From contig CAYXOX010000012.1 of assembly GCA_964466745.1 (NCBI GenBank), positions 1-42,073 on the forward strand: DNA of 42,073 bases, read 5' to 3'. The notes beneath the pieces are model-generated. The model saw only the letters and a program-made list of their open reading frames with translations, did not search any database and was not told the origin of the DNA. Origin of the DNA: CAYXOX01 sp964466745 (GTDB lineage Bacteria; Pseudomonadota; Alphaproteobacteria; Rhodobacterales; Rhodobacteraceae). Made by a program: the position numbers and the translations under genes. Of this stretch, positions 24,147 through 31,718 are shown one piece after another (the first letter of the stretch is position 1; each line of letters begins with the position of its first letter).

Positions 24147-24289
24147 GCTCTCCGAGGTATTTGAAGACCAAAGTGGGAGGGGCGCGGAACGCGGACGGCG
24201 GACCGCGCGCGCGGGGCGCCGGCGCGGGCTGCCCGGCATCCGAGGCCCGGCCCCTGCCCCGGCCCTGCCCGGCGCCGAGGGACCGGCAC

Positions 24290-25681
24290 TCACCGGGCGC
24301 CCTCCGCCACCGTCAGCCGCGCCAGTTCGGCCGCGTCCTCGAGGCGCGCCACGCCCTCCACCGCCGCCACGAGCGCCTCCCCGCGCCCCGCCGGCAGGGG
24401 GCGGGCGCCGTAGCCGAGGCAGCGCTCGAACTTGGCCCTGTTCTCGCCGTCCGTCAGCGGCACGTCGGGATGGCCGTACATCTGCTCGAGGCACACCTCC
24501 TCCTCGCGGCCGCCGGTGAGGCGGAAGACGAAGCGCTGGGGCGCGAGTGCGTTCTCGTCGGGGTTGCCGTCGAGGTGCAGCGTCACCTTCGCCGCCGCCG
24601 CGTGGACGTCCGGGTCGCGGAGGATGGCGGGATCGTTGAATTCCGGCACGTCGACGCGCCCCCGCGCCAGATAGGCGCCGGCGACATAGGCAAGGCAGAG
24701 CTTGGCGTAGTTGGTTTCCGGATCGGGCCGGTCGGGCCGGCCCACGAGGCGGTGCACGAGCGGCGGCACGTGGCCGGTTATGGAGACGATCTCCTCGCGC
24801 GCGACCCCGCGTTCGGCGGTGAGCGTGCGCAGCGCGTGGACAACGCCGTGGGTCAGCCGACCGCTGGGAAAGGGCTTGTGGCTCAGGCGCGCGATCTGCC
24901 ATTCACGGCCGAGTTTCTCCCAGACCGGGGCGAGATCGTAGCGCCCGTCCTCGAAGAGGGCGAGATATCCGTAGGGGCCGTCGATCATGTCGTGGGGGCC
25001 GCGGAACCCGGCGAGGGCGAGATCCACCGCCGCAAGCGCGGCGCGGGCATTGAACCCGATCTGCAGCCCCAGCACGGGCACGCCCTCGGCATGGGGCTGG
25101 AGCGTGCCGGAGGTCTGGCCGTAGGCGATGCCGAGCGCGTTCTTGATGCCGTCCTCGCCGAGCCCGGCAAGTTTCGCGATGGCGGCGGTGGCACCCAGCC
25201 CGCCGGCGGTGGCGGGCCGGAAGAACCGCACCGGCCCGGTGGCGGCGACGCCCAGCAACGTGGCGATATCGACGCCCACGGCCAGCGCGGTGACGAAGTC
25301 CGCTCCGCTGACGGGCGCGCCCGCGGCCGAGCGCCGTTCGGCATGGGCCATCAACGCCGAGAGCACCGTCGCCATGGGATGCACCACGGCACCCTCGTGC
25401 ACGCAATCGTATTCGAGGCAGTGGATCTGGTAGGCGTTCACCACCGCCGCTGCCTGCGCCGGCAGGCGCTCGCCGGTGACCCAGACGGTGGCCTCCTCGC
25501 CTCGGCCCCAGCCGCGCACTGCCTCCGTCAGCGCACCGACAGAGGCCCCCGAGGAGCCCGCGATACCGACCCCGAGCGTGTCGAGCAGGAAGGTGCGTGC
25601 CGCCGCGAGATCCGCCGGACCAAGATCGGCGAACCGCGCGCCCGCGATGTGGGCGGCGAAACGGTCGGTCGTCTCGATCAT
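24290..25681 (-). CDS. MmgE/PrpD family protein (second copy)
   Basis: A 463-residue MmgE/PrpD protein, clearly different from the copy at 15759. Features are LLDTLGVGIAGSSG, NAYQIHCLEYDCVHEGAVVHPMATVLSALMA, the GVDIATLLGVAATGP helix, and LSHKPFPSGRLTHGVVHAL. The family dehydrates, decarboxylates or epimerises small carboxylic acids. The start ATG at 25681 overlaps the stop of the GAF gene (ATGA). It is the last of the 11 genes of unit D. Having two divergent MmgE/PrpD proteins under one operator suggests two distinct acid transformations, or an acid plus its stereoisomer. Confidence 0.85.
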   Translation of the reverse strand: MIETTDRFAAHIAGARFADLGPADLAAARTFLLDTLGVGIAGSSGASVGALTEAVRGWGRGEEATVWVTGERLPAQAAAVVNAYQIHCLEYDCVHEGAVVHPMATVLSALMAHAERRSAAGAPVSGADFVTALAVGVDIATLLGVAATGPVRFFRPATAGGLGATAAIAKLAGLGEDGIKNALGIAYGQTSGTLQPHAEGVPVLGLQIGFNARAALAAVDLALAGFRGPHDMIDGPYGYLALFEDGRYDLAPVWEKLGREWQIARLSHKPFPSGRLTHGVVHALRTLTAERGVAREEIVSITGHVPPLVHRLVGRPDRPDPETNYAKLCLAYVAGAYLARGRVDVPEFNDPAILRDPDVHAAAAKVTLHLDGNPDENALAPQRFVFRLTGGREEEVCLEQMYGHPDVPLTDGENRAKFERCLGYGARPLPAGRGEALVAAVEGVARLEDAAELARLTVAEGAR

Positions 25682-26295
25682 GCGACGGGCTCCGGGCGGT
25701 CTGCGTACCAGGCATCGCCGGCCGGGTAGTCGCGCGCGAGCCAGGCAGCGCCGTTGCGCGCGTTCCAGACCAGGGCGGCGACGGCCGCGAGCGCCCGCAG
25801 GGGCGGCAGGTCCGCGCGCCCGTAGCTGTGGCGCGCCTGGGCCGCGGCCACGATCTGCCCCACCATCCCGGCCTCCGAAACGATCGGAACATAGAGCGAC
25901 GAGCCCATCCGGCTCGTCTTCAGGAACTGGCGGAACTCTTCGTGATCGTCGGTGTTTGCGAGAAGGAGCTCGCGTTCCGTGGCGACCACCTGGCCCGGGT
26001 TGGCCCAACCCAGCGGGATCGACAGGCGCCGCTGTTCGGGCGGGAACCCGACGCCCGCGCAGAGCACGTTGTAGCGCCGGTCGGGCGAGATGAGAAACAC
26101 CCCCGAAACGCGGTAGTCCCGCTCACCCTCCTTGAGCATCCCGGGCCGGAGCGCGGCCTCGTGATCGCCGAGGCTGGCCTGGGCGCAAGCCGTGAGCACG
26201 CGCAGCGCCTCCTCCAGCCCCGGCGCCTCGGCGGCCGCCGCGCTGGCCTCGGCGAGCAGCGGCGGCCAGCGTGCCGGATCGAGCCGCCCGCTCAC
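25678..26295 (-). CDS. GAF-domain protein
   Basis: A 205-residue protein made mostly of one GAF domain (residues about 15-190): a helix, then VFLISPDRRYNVLCAGVG, LSIPLGWANPGQVVATERELL, SRMGSSLYVPIVSEAGMVGQIVAAA. GAF domains bind small ligands. No output domain (HTH, kinase, cyclase) is attached. The GTG start at 26295 overlaps the upstream stop in GTGA, and its stop overlaps the MmgE/PrpD start, so it is embedded between two enzymes. It could be a ligand sensor working with another protein, or a catalytic stand-alone GAF. I cannot choose between these. Confidence 0.75.
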   Translation of the reverse strand: MSGRLDPARWPPLLAEASAAAAEAPGLEEALRVLTACAQASLGDHEAALRPGMLKEGERDYRVSGVFLISPDRRYNVLCAGVGFPPEQRRLSIPLGWANPGQVVATERELLLANTDDHEEFRQFLKTSRMGSSLYVPIVSEAGMVGQIVAAAQARHSYGRADLPPLRALAAVAALVWNARNGAAWLARDYPAGDAWYADRPEPVA

Positions 26296-27170
26296 GCCGC
26301 CGCCTCGAAAGGCACCTGGGCGGCGAAGCGCTCGGCGATCGCGCGCCGGGTCGTGATCCAGACATCCTCGTGCCCGGCGACATGATCGAGAAAGGCCTCG
26401 AGGGCCCAGATGCGGCCGGGCCTGCCGACGATCCGCAGGTGCAGGCCGAGCGACATCATGCGCGGCCCTTCCGCCGCCGCCTCCGCCCGCAGCCAGTCGA
26501 AGCTGTTCTTGGCGTAGGCGAGCCAGGCTTCGGGGCTCACCCCGTGGGTCCACATCTTCATGTCGTTGCTGTCGATGGCGTAGGGCACGCAGACCAGCGG
26601 GCGCAGCGACCCGTCCGCCAGCTTGACGGGCTCCCAGAACGGAACGTCGGCCGAGTAGTCGTCCATGTGATAGAGAAAACCGGCCTCGGCGAGCAGGCGC
26701 CGGGTGTTCTCGGTGTGCAGGTACCGCGAAAGCCAGCCCGCGGGCGCCGCGCCGGTGGTGGCGCGGAAACTTTCCACGGCGCGGGCGATCGTCTCGCGCT
26801 CGCGCTCCTCCTTCATCGAGAAGGTATGCGTCCAGCGCCAGCCGTGGGAACAGATCTCGTGGCCCTGCCCGAGGATCTGCGCGGTCAGCGCCGGCGCGCG
26901 CTCCAGCGCCAGCGCGGCGGCCGTCACCGTCGCCGGCACGCCGTAGCGCCCCAGAAGCCGGAACAGGCGCGGCCCCCCGGTGGTGATGCCGTAGCGATAG
27001 TTGCTCTCGTTGCCGTAATTGCGGATCGGGATGGAGAGCGCGACGCCGAGCTCGTCCACCGGCTCGGGCTTCTTGTCGCCATCGGCGACGGTCATCTCCG
27101 AGCCTTCCTCGATGTTGACGACGATGGAGAGCGCGAGCGTCTTGCCCTCGGGCCAGCTCAGGTCGGTCAT
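26292..27170 (-). CDS. Polysaccharide deacetylase-fold protein, PuuE allantoinase/imidase-like
   Basis: A 292-residue NodB-fold protein of the branch that contains PuuE allantoinases and cyclic imide hydrolases, rather than sugar deacetylases. The start MTDLSWPEGKTLALSIVVNIEEGSE resembles PuuE, with glutamates where sugar deacetylases have the DD metal motif. GHEICSHGWRWTHTF supplies H109 and H115. There is no signal peptide, so it is cytosolic and not a cell-wall enzyme. ATG at 27170 overlaps the GMC stop (ATGA). By family, it may open a ring amide or imide. Together with the amidase of unit B this would give an acid. The substrate is inferred only. Confidence 0.82.
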   Translation of the reverse strand: MTDLSWPEGKTLALSIVVNIEEGSEMTVADGDKKPEPVDELGVALSIPIRNYGNESNYRYGITTGGPRLFRLLGRYGVPATVTAAALALERAPALTAQILGQGHEICSHGWRWTHTFSMKEERERETIARAVESFRATTGAAPAGWLSRYLHTENTRRLLAEAGFLYHMDDYSADVPFWEPVKLADGSLRPLVCVPYAIDSNDMKMWTHGVSPEAWLAYAKNSFDWLRAEAAAEGPRMMSLGLHLRIVGRPGRIWALEAFLDHVAGHEDVWITTRRAIAERFAAQVPFEAAA

Positions 27171-28783
27171 CTGGGGTCCTCCGGTGGCAGGGGGGGGCGG
27201 CCGAGCATCATGTCGGCGCATTTCTCGGCGATCATGATGGTGGGGGCCGAGGTGTTGCCGCCGACGATGGCGGGCATCACCGAGGCATCGGCCACGCGCA
27301 GCCCCTTCAGCCCGTGCACGCGCAGCTCCGGGTCCACCACGGCGGCCGCGCCGGTGCCCATCGCGCAGGTGCCCACGGGGTGGAAGATGGTGTTGGCCGA
27401 TGCGCGGACCCAGGCGTCGATCTCGGCATCGCTCCCGGCCTCGCGGGCGGGGCTGATCTCGCCGGCGTTGAAGCGGCTGAGCGGCTCGGTCTCCCCGATG
27501 CGGCGGGCCAGCCGGGTGCCATCGCGCATGCAGGCGATATCGGCGGGATCGCAGAGGTAGGCCGGATCGATCCTGGGCGGCGCCTTGGGGTTGGGCGATG
27601 CGACGTGCACGGTGCCGCGGGAATGCGGGCGCAGCTGGTAGAAGTTGATGAGGTAACCGTGCTGCCCCTGCCCCTTCCGGGTCGTTTCCAGGTTGAGGCC
27701 CGGCACGAAGGTGATGTGGATGTCGGGGATCTCGAGCTCGGGGCGCGTCCTGAGGAAACCGCCCATCTCCAGCGGAACGGCGGTGGCAGGCCCACTGCGC
27801 GCGACGAGCCCGCGAAGCCCGGCCCAGAGCGCCCGGTCGGCCCGGAACAGGCGATAGAGCGTGATCGGCTCGCGGCACCGGTAGGTGAGGTAGACGCCAA
27901 GGTGATCCTGCAGGTTGCCCCCCACCCCGGGGAGCGTGTGGCGCGGCGCGATGCCGGCGGCGGAGAGCACCGCCGGATCGCCGATGCCGGAAAGCTCGAG
28001 GAGCTGCGGGGAGTTGATCGCCCCCGCGGAGAGCACCACCTCGCGCCGCGCCGTGACGGCAAGCCGCGCGCCCTCGCGCTCGACCTCGAGCCCCGTGGCG
28101 CGGCCCTCGCCGAGCAGGATCCTGCGGGCTGTGGTCCGGGTCCAGACATCGAGGTTGGGCCGCCCTTGCGCGGGTCGCAGGAAGGCGGTGGCCGTGCTCT
28201 CGCGGCGCCCGTTGCGAATGTTGAAATCGTAAGGCCCGAGACCCTCTTGCACGGCTCCGTTGAAGTCGTCCCCGCGGGGGAAACCGGCGTTCACGCCGGC
28301 GTTCAGGAAGGCATCGTAGAGCGGGTTCTCGGCCCTTGCCGTCACCACCCGGAACGAGCCACCCTTGCCGTGGAAGGGGCCGGAGCGGTCGGCGTGATCC
28401 TCCGAGCGCCTGAAATAGGGCAGCACGTCGGCATACCCCCAACCCGTCGCGCCCGCCTGCCGCCAGCCGTCGTAGTCGGCGGCGTTGCCGCGCATGTACA
28501 TCATGCCGTTGATCGACGAGGAGCCCCCCAGCACCTTGCCCCGCGGCCAGGCCAGGACGCGGCCGTCGAGGCCCGGCTGCGGCGCCGTCTCGTAGTTCCA
28601 GTTGATGGACTTCCAGTAGTAGGCGAGCCCCGCTGTGAGCGGCAGCTTGAGGAAGGGGTTGCTGTCGCGCCCACCGGCCTCGATCAGCAGGACACGGTGC
28701 CGACCGTCCTCGCTGAGGCGGTTGGCCAGAACGCAGCCCGCCGAACCCGCGCCGACGACGATGAAATCGAACTCAGTGCGCAT
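27167..28783 (-). CDS. GMC-family FAD alcohol dehydrogenase (choline dehydrogenase-like)
   Basis: A 538-residue glucose-methanol-choline oxidoreductase. The FAD fingerprint VVGAGSAGCVLANRLSEDG is at the N-terminus. GMC signature 1 lies in PRGKVLGGSSSINGMMYMRGN and signature 2 in GAINSPQLLELSGIGDP. The C-terminal HPVGTCAMGTG holds the catalytic histidine, followed by the closing GGNTSAPTIMIAEKCADMM. The start ATG at 28783 puts the FAD motif at the normal distance. It has no export signal. It likely oxidises a primary alcohol to the aldehyde. It lies 132 bases after the SDR gene, with a hairpin between, and overlaps the deacetylase-fold gene. Confidence 0.93.
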   Translation of the reverse strand: MRTEFDFIVVGAGSAGCVLANRLSEDGRHRVLLIEAGGRDSNPFLKLPLTAGLAYYWKSINWNYETAPQPGLDGRVLAWPRGKVLGGSSSINGMMYMRGNAADYDGWRQAGATGWGYADVLPYFRRSEDHADRSGPFHGKGGSFRVVTARAENPLYDAFLNAGVNAGFPRGDDFNGAVQEGLGPYDFNIRNGRRESTATAFLRPAQGRPNLDVWTRTTARRILLGEGRATGLEVEREGARLAVTARREVVLSAGAINSPQLLELSGIGDPAVLSAAGIAPRHTLPGVGGNLQDHLGVYLTYRCREPITLYRLFRADRALWAGLRGLVARSGPATAVPLEMGGFLRTRPELEIPDIHITFVPGLNLETTRKGQGQHGYLINFYQLRPHSRGTVHVASPNPKAPPRIDPAYLCDPADIACMRDGTRLARRIGETEPLSRFNAGEISPAREAGSDAEIDAWVRASANTIFHPVGTCAMGTGAAAVVDPELRVHGLKGLRVADASVMPAIVGGNTSAPTIMIAEKCADMMLGRPPLPPEDPR

Positions 28784-28890
28784 GGGGAACCAGGCGCGCG
28801 CGCCCGGCGCGCGGCATCGGGGCAAGCGGCCCGAACCGCCGGGCGGGCGCTGCCCGCGCCACGGACCGGCAAGCCCTGGCCGCGCCGCGG

Positions 28891-28912
28891 GCGCTGGGAA
28901 ACCCCGCAGCGC
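28891..28912 (-). terminator. Hairpin between SDR and GMC genes
   Basis: On the minus strand, GCGCTG and CAGCGC pair around a 10-base loop, beginning three bases after the SDR stop codon. There is no T-run. It may be an attenuator or an RNA-stabilising structure that lowers expression of the four downstream genes. The evidence is the stem only. Confidence 0.3.
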
Positions 28913-28915
28913 GGC

Positions 28916-29692
28916 TCAAAACGGGAACTCCGCGCCGTTCATCGCGATGGCCTGCCCGCTCACGTAGGCGGCGTCCTCGCTGGCCAGCCAGCTCACGGCC
29001 GCGGCCACGTCCTCCGGGGTGCCGAAGCGGCCCATGGGAACGGTCGCGCGGAACATCTCGATCACCTCCTCCGGGCTCTTGTCCATGGCCTTGCCGAAGC
29101 CCGCGGCGATCTCCTCCCAGAAGGGCGTGGTGATGTGGCCGGGCGTGTAGCAGTTCACCCGGATGCCCTTGGGCGCCAGCTCCACCGCCAGCGACTGGGT
29201 GAGCATGATGATGGCCGCCTTCGAGGCGCAGTAGCCCGCGATGTTGGGCACGCCGCGACGCCCGGCCCCGGACGAGGCATTGACGATCACGCCGCCGGTG
29301 CCCTGGTCGGCCATCACCTGCGCCGCGGCACGGCACCCGAGGAACACGCCGTCCACGTTCACGTCCATCAGCCGCTTCCAGTCGGCGTAGGGGGTGTCGG
29401 CCACCGGACCCACGCGGATGACCCCGGCGTTGTTCACCATGATGTCGAGGCGCTCGAAGCGGTCGAGCGTTCGGGCCACGAGCCCGTCCATCCCGTCCTC
29501 GTCCGTCACGTCCACGGCGACGGCGAGCGCCGGGCCGGGCAGGCTCGCGGCCACAGCCTCCGCGCGGCCTCCGTCGAGATCGGCCACCACCACGCTGGCT
29601 CCCTCGCGCGCGAGGCGGCGGGCGATCCCTTCGCCGATGCCCGACGCGCCACCGGTGACGATGGCCGTCTTTCCGTCGTGTGGCTGGCTCAT
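28916..29692 (-). CDS. SDR-family oxidoreductase
   Basis: A 258-residue short-chain dehydrogenase/reductase. The cofactor motif TGGASGIG is at 13-20, with D42-LDGG after strand two suggesting NAD preference. NNAGVIRVG follows, then the serine of VNASSGAGRRG and YCASK, the catalytic Tyr-Lys pair. The C-terminus ends in a typical SDR tail. ATG at 29692 overlaps the stop of the small-subunit gene (ATGA). It could oxidise a secondary alcohol or a hydroxyacyl intermediate. Substrate is unknown. Confidence 0.93.
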   Translation of the reverse strand: MSQPHDGKTAIVTGGASGIGEGIARRLAREGASVVVADLDGGRAEAVAASLPGPALAVAVDVTDEDGMDGLVARTLDRFERLDIMVNNAGVIRVGPVADTPYADWKRLMDVNVDGVFLGCRAAAQVMADQGTGGVIVNASSGAGRRGVPNIAGYCASKAAIIMLTQSLAVELAPKGIRVNCYTPGHITTPFWEEIAAGFGKAMDKSPEEVIEMFRATVPMGRFGTPEDVAAAVSWLASEDAAYVSGQAIAMNGAEFPF

Positions 29693-30111
29693 CGGGCCGT
29701 CTCCTCTTCGGGGTCGCGCCAGAGCGCCGCGCGGGCGGCCGGCACCTTCAGGATATCCGGGTCGAACGCTGGCAGCGCGTAGCCCCCCGGCTGCGGCGGG
29801 CGCGCCTTGTAGCCGTGCCGCGCCTCGATGGCGGCAAGCACCGCCGGTTGCGTGTAGTAGCCCGAGTAGGCAGCCACCGTGAACGCGTCGAACGCCTCGG
29901 GAAGCGCGCGCTCCACCTCCTCGAGCGCCGCAACCCGTGCCGCGGCATCGAGGGCGGCGAAGCCCTCGGGCAGCGCTCCGCAGACCGTCGCGACGGCTGC
30001 GGCGAACCGCTCCTGCCCCGCCACCCATGCAGCCAGCCCCAGCTCGCGCGCGGGCGGATACCCCTCCCCGCCCGGCAGCAGGCAATCGAGCGCCGCCTCC
30101 AGCGCGCTCAT
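29689..30111 (-). CDS. Small-subunit-like partner of the GMC oxidoreductase (gluconate 2-dehydrogenase subunit 3-like)
   Basis: A 140-residue protein beginning MSALEAALDCLLPGGEGYPPA. Its C-terminal half, with AYSGYYTQPAVLAAIE and GYKARPPQPGGYALPAFD, resembles subunit 3 of membrane gluconate and related FAD dehydrogenases. It directly follows a GMC large-subunit gene, with ATG overlapping its stop, as in such complexes. Unlike classical members it has no twin-arginine signal, which suggests a cytosolic complex, and no cytochrome subunit is nearby. The assignment rests on partial motif likeness plus position. Confidence 0.65.
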   Translation of the reverse strand: MSALEAALDCLLPGGEGYPPARELGLAAWVAGQERFAAAVATVCGALPEGFAALDAAARVAALEEVERALPEAFDAFTVAAYSGYYTQPAVLAAIEARHGYKARPPQPGGYALPAFDPDILKVPAARAALWRDPEEETAR

Positions 30112-31718
30112 GCCGCCGCTCCGACGCTGCGCCGGTCCCGGATCAGCGCATCGGCCGCGCGCAACGCCAGCGCCTGGATGGTGGGCGTGGGGTTGAGCGC
30201 CGCGGCGGTCACGAAACACGCGCCGTCGATGACAAGGAGGTTGGGCACCTCGTGGGCCCGGTTCCAGCGGTCCACCACCGAGGCCGCCGGATCGTCGCCC
30301 ATGCGCGCGGTGCCCAGCAGGTGGAAGCCCGCCCCGGTGAGCAGATCCTGCGGCAGGGTCTCCACCGCGCCGGCCTCGCGGAAGGCTTCGGTCGCCCTCT
30401 GGATGCCGTAGGCGATCATCGCGCGGCTGTTCTCGCTCACGCGGTAGGTCAACTTCGGGGCGGGCAGCCCGTCGTCGTCCGTGAGCGTCTCGGAAAGGGT
30501 CACGCGGTTCTCCGGCTCGGGCAGATCCTCGGTGGTGACGGTGAGGCTGGCCGTCCGCCCAAAGGTGGCGTCGAACCGCGCGTGATGCCCCGCGCCCCAC
30601 GGCACCCGCGGCAGGTAGACCCCCACGGCCGTGCCGAGCGGAGCATCGGAGCGCACGAGCTGCATCTGGAAGCCGCGGGTGAAGCCGCGCGCGGGATCGG
30701 TCTCGTAGAACTGCTGGCAGAGGATCGAGGTCGCGAAGGGCCCCTTGAAGCCCTCGACCGGCTCGGCGAACACGCCCGTCACCATGCCGGTGGGATGGTG
30801 CATCAGGTTGCGGCCGACGAGATCCGTCCCGTTGGCCAGCCCGTTCGGGTGGGCGCGGGAGCGTGACAGCAGCAAGAGCCGCGCGGTGCCCACGCCGTTG
30901 GCCGCCAGGATCACCACGTCGGCGGTGGCCCGCTGCACGATGCCGGCTTCGTCGCGGTAGGCCACCCCGGTGGCCCGGCCGCCGGCATCGGTCTCGATCT
31001 CGAAGGCACGCGCCCCGGTGACGAGCCGCGCACCGGCCTGCAGCGCCAGCGGCCAGTAGGTGACATCGGTCGAGGAGCGCGCCTTGACCGCGCAGCCGAG
31101 GTCGCACGGCCCGCAGTGGTTGCACGCGCCCCGGCCCTCGCCGTAGGGGCGGCTGTTGATGGCGGCGTCGGCGACCCACCAGTGCCAGCCGAGGCGATCG
31201 AAGGCGGCGGCCATGATCTCGGCCCCGCGGCCGATGGGGAGCGGCGGCATCTGGCGCGCCTCGCGCGGCGGATTGCCCGGATCGCCGTTGACGCCGGCCA
31301 CGCCCATGATCCGGTCGTTCTCCTCGTAGAAGGGCGCGAGCTCGGCGTAGTCGAGCGGCCAATCGGCCGCCACGCCATCAAGGCTGCGGACCCTGAAATC
31401 GGAGGGGCGGAAGCGCGGGAAATGCGCGCCCCAGTGCAGGGTCGAGCCGCCGACGGCGTTGTACATCATCGGCTTGATGGCGGCGTCCGTATCATCGACC
31501 GGATAGTCCCACGCGCTACGGCGCACGTTCGGGTTCGGGTGATGGGTGGTCTGGCGCGCCAGCTCCCAGTCGGCCCGCTTGGAGGGCACCTCGGCGTAGT
31601 CCACCCAGCCGCCCCGTTCGAGGCAGGTCACCGAGATGCCTGCGCGCGCGAGCCGCCAGGCCGCCGCGGCGCCGGAGGCGCCCGCCCCCACGATGAGAAC
31701 ATCGGAATGCCCGGTCAT
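30108..31718 (-). CDS. GMC oxidoreductase, gluconate/glucose dehydrogenase large-subunit-like, with cysteine cluster
   Basis: A 536-residue FAD enzyme beginning MTGHSDVLIVGAGASGAAAAW. It carries MMYNAVGGSTLHWGAHFPRF around the flavin. A cysteine motif CNHCGPCDLGC (C199, C202, C205, C209) lies where related FAD glucose dehydrogenases carry iron-sulfur ligands. The C-terminal FHLLGTARMGDDP holds the catalytic histidine and NPTPTIQALALRAADAL closes the protein. ATG at 31718 overlaps the ATPase stop. Its small-subunit-like gene follows. It likely oxidises an alcohol or sugar-like hydroxyl, passing electrons through the cluster to an unknown acceptor. Confidence 0.9.
   Translation of the reverse strand: MTGHSDVLIVGAGASGAAAAWRLARAGISVTCLERGGWVDYAEVPSKRADWELARQTTHHPNPNVRRSAWDYPVDDTDAAIKPMMYNAVGGSTLHWGAHFPRFRPSDFRVRSLDGVAADWPLDYAELAPFYEENDRIMGVAGVNGDPGNPPREARQMPPLPIGRGAEIMAAAFDRLGWHWWVADAAINSRPYGEGRGACNHCGPCDLGCAVKARSSTDVTYWPLALQAGARLVTGARAFEIETDAGGRATGVAYRDEAGIVQRATADVVILAANGVGTARLLLLSRSRAHPNGLANGTDLVGRNLMHHPTGMVTGVFAEPVEGFKGPFATSILCQQFYETDPARGFTRGFQMQLVRSDAPLGTAVGVYLPRVPWGAGHHARFDATFGRTASLTVTTEDLPEPENRVTLSETLTDDDGLPAPKLTYRVSENSRAMIAYGIQRATEAFREAGAVETLPQDLLTGAGFHLLGTARMGDDPAASVVDRWNRAHEVPNLLVIDGACFVTAAALNPTPTIQALALRAADALIRDRRSVGAAA

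Noticed and set aside
26292..27170. Peptidoglycan or chitin deacetylase
   Set aside because: There is no signal peptide, the DD metal motif is replaced by glutamates, and the start resembles PuuE-type proteins.
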